Below, piece by piece: positions 62,901-64,000 of a stretch of 64,000 nt of DNA. Every line of letters begins with the position of its first letter. The first letter of the stretch is position 1. Source of the stretch: Syngnathus acus (Eukaryota > Chordata > Actinopteri > Syngnathiformes > Syngnathidae); NCBI RefSeq assembly GCF_901709675.1, contig NC_051105.1:6687104-6751103 (forward strand). Reading direction: 5' to 3'. The position numbers were made by a program, and so were the translations under genes. The notes beneath the pieces were generated by a model. The model was not told the DNA's origin. It made no database searches and worked only from the letters and a program-made list of their open reading frames with translations.

Positions 62901-63955
62901 GATCGTTTTTTATTTATTCATTAACAGAAAAACTATGAGCAGTTTGACTGTCAAACTGGACGAATATTGCAATGAAATCCGCTACAGGCTGACCGGAAAC
63001 AACCCAGGCAAAAATTTGGAAGTGAGCGACATCAGGTTCGTATTGATACAAAATCGAATGTGTATAGGCAGAATAATACGTACATTTAATCTTTTTTTTT
63101 TTTTAAAGAACTTTTTTAAGAAGTCATCACATTGTCAGTTTTGTCTTTGTTGTCCGCCCTGTGCATATATTGAGATGAATTATTTCAAGGGTTAATGTAT
63201 TAGGATTTCTTTTTTTTACATTTGAATGTTTGTCTCCAGATGATGCCAATCATAATACATTTAGGAAAGAAACATCTTTAGCAGGCAAAGACACGCTGAA
63301 GATCGCCAGCTTGCGTGATTTTTTTGTATTTCTTCTTTGGTCTACAGCAAGCGTCCGGACCAGAACTGGGTGATGTGTGACAATTGTAGAAAATGGCGCA
63401 AACTCCCTGATGGGATCGACTGCAGCAGGCTGCCCGACCAGTGGTTTTGTAGCATGAATCCTGATCCTCAATTCAGGTATTGACAGTTTCATTAACATTT
63501 GTACAGACAGGACATAATAAATTAAATAATTCCCCAAGCCACGATGACGTAGGCAGGAACTCCAAGTTATGTTATGAGAACAAAGTTCTAGTTTTATGTG
63601 ATTCATGTTTTTTAATAAGAAGTCTTAATTTTAAGAGAATGAAGTAGCAACAAAAGTGTTGCTATCGTAAGTTTACAAGGCTTCCTTCCTAAGTCATTGA
63701 ACCATTAAATATCCCGAGTGACCTTCATTTACCCTGCTGTAAATTCATTCACTTCAGTGATTTACTGGTGTGTCGTTTCCTCAAAAAAAAAAGAAAAAAG
63801 AAAAAGTGGCTACCTAGATTTTTCTGTCGACTAAATTGTTAATCCCACAATTTTAGTATACTATTTATATGCTTTGGCAGGATTTGTGAGGCGGAAGAAG
63901 AGGCTCAGGACTCTGATGATGACCAACGGACATACGAAAAAACCTACAAGAAAAA
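59927..63955 (+). CDS. morc3: MORC family CW-type zinc finger protein 3 (partial, runs off window)
   Basis: MORC3 is a nuclear GHKL-type ATPase that forms nuclear bodies and binds H3K4-methylated chromatin. Coding exons seen: 59927-59965, 60654-60726, 61009-61141, 61250-61456, 61594-61740, 61935-62073, 62228-62356, 62507-62626, 62730-62830, 62928-63035, 63348-63476, 63881-63955. All are GT-AG and in phase, about 466 residues. The tiny first exon encodes [13 protein letters not shown], aligned with the family start just before [19 protein letters not shown]. ATPase motifs: ELIDNACD (35-42), DNGNGL (67-72), [10 protein letters not shown] (98-107). The transducer-like S5 part follows. The CW finger is at about 404-450 ([25 protein letters not shown]). 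Between VPIVNF and KASLQDIL the protein is several residues shorter than human, so a microexon may be missed. Exon 9 could start at 62730 or 62733. The C-terminal coiled-coil part lies beyond 64000. Confidence 0.96.
62383..62443. repeat. (TTCA)n microsatellite in morc3 intron 7
   Basis: About fifteen TTCA units beginning 27 bp after the exon 7 donor (62357). They fill more than a third of this 150 bp intron and give a false serine/phenylalanine/isoleucine/histidine frame. Confidence 0.95.
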
Positions 63956-64000
63956 GTACCCATTTTGTTTTTCAATCATTAATTGATCAAATAGTGACCA

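Overview
This window is vertebrate nuclear DNA, almost certainly from a teleost fish. Genes are split by short GT-AG introns. Dinucleotide and tetranucleotide microsatellites are frequent. A teleost dispersed repeat ending in a 'gaaaatggatggatgga' type tail recurs several times. The coding exons read as fish versions of CHAF1B, DOP1B and MORC3, which are neighbours on human chromosome 21q22. There is no operon structure, and most open reading frames in the window are chance or shadow frames. All gene models below were built by reading exons and checking splice sites and codon phase by hand.

Layout: (1) 1-27149 is a gene-poor stretch. It holds microsatellites, a decayed LINE reverse transcriptase fragment (15205-15992, minus), dispersed repeat pieces, and two possible noncoding exons of an unidentified minus-strand transcript (12769 and 8521-8731). 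It also holds unique GC-rich blocks that could be regulatory. (2) 27150-32122, minus: a six-exon gene for a 936-residue protein with an integrase-type HHCC zinc-binding domain, a BTB domain, a long basic and disordered middle, and two C-terminal C2H2 fingers. The order resembles ZBTB11, but the protein has far fewer fingers. (3) 33695-38337, minus: chaf1b, 13 coding exons, 604 residues. (4) 39184-40499, minus: a five-exon model for an unrecognised 133-residue protein. Its probable noncoding first exon is near 43.6 kb, and a complete-ended but dead piggyBac element (41716-43533, flanked by TTAA) lies in the intron between. (5) 46822-58369, plus: dop1b, 37 coding exons, about 2286 residues, with one apparent extra base in exon 8. 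(6) 59927 to the window end, plus: the first 12 coding exons of morc3 (ATPase domain and CW zinc finger); the gene runs off the window.

The genes do not form one pathway. CHAF1B is a histone chaperone subunit, MORC3 is a nuclear chromatin ATPase that reads H3K4 methylation, and the HHCC-BTB protein looks like a nuclear transcription regulator. DOP1B is a cytoplasmic membrane-trafficking scaffold. The region is best seen as a conserved syntenic block with local rearrangement (chaf1b is inverted relative to dop1b and morc3) plus insertions. The observations most worth checking are the HHCC-BTB gene, the 133-residue gene with its intronic piggyBac, the dop1b exon 8 frameshift, and a near-perfect hairpin about 80 bp upstream of the morc3 start codon.
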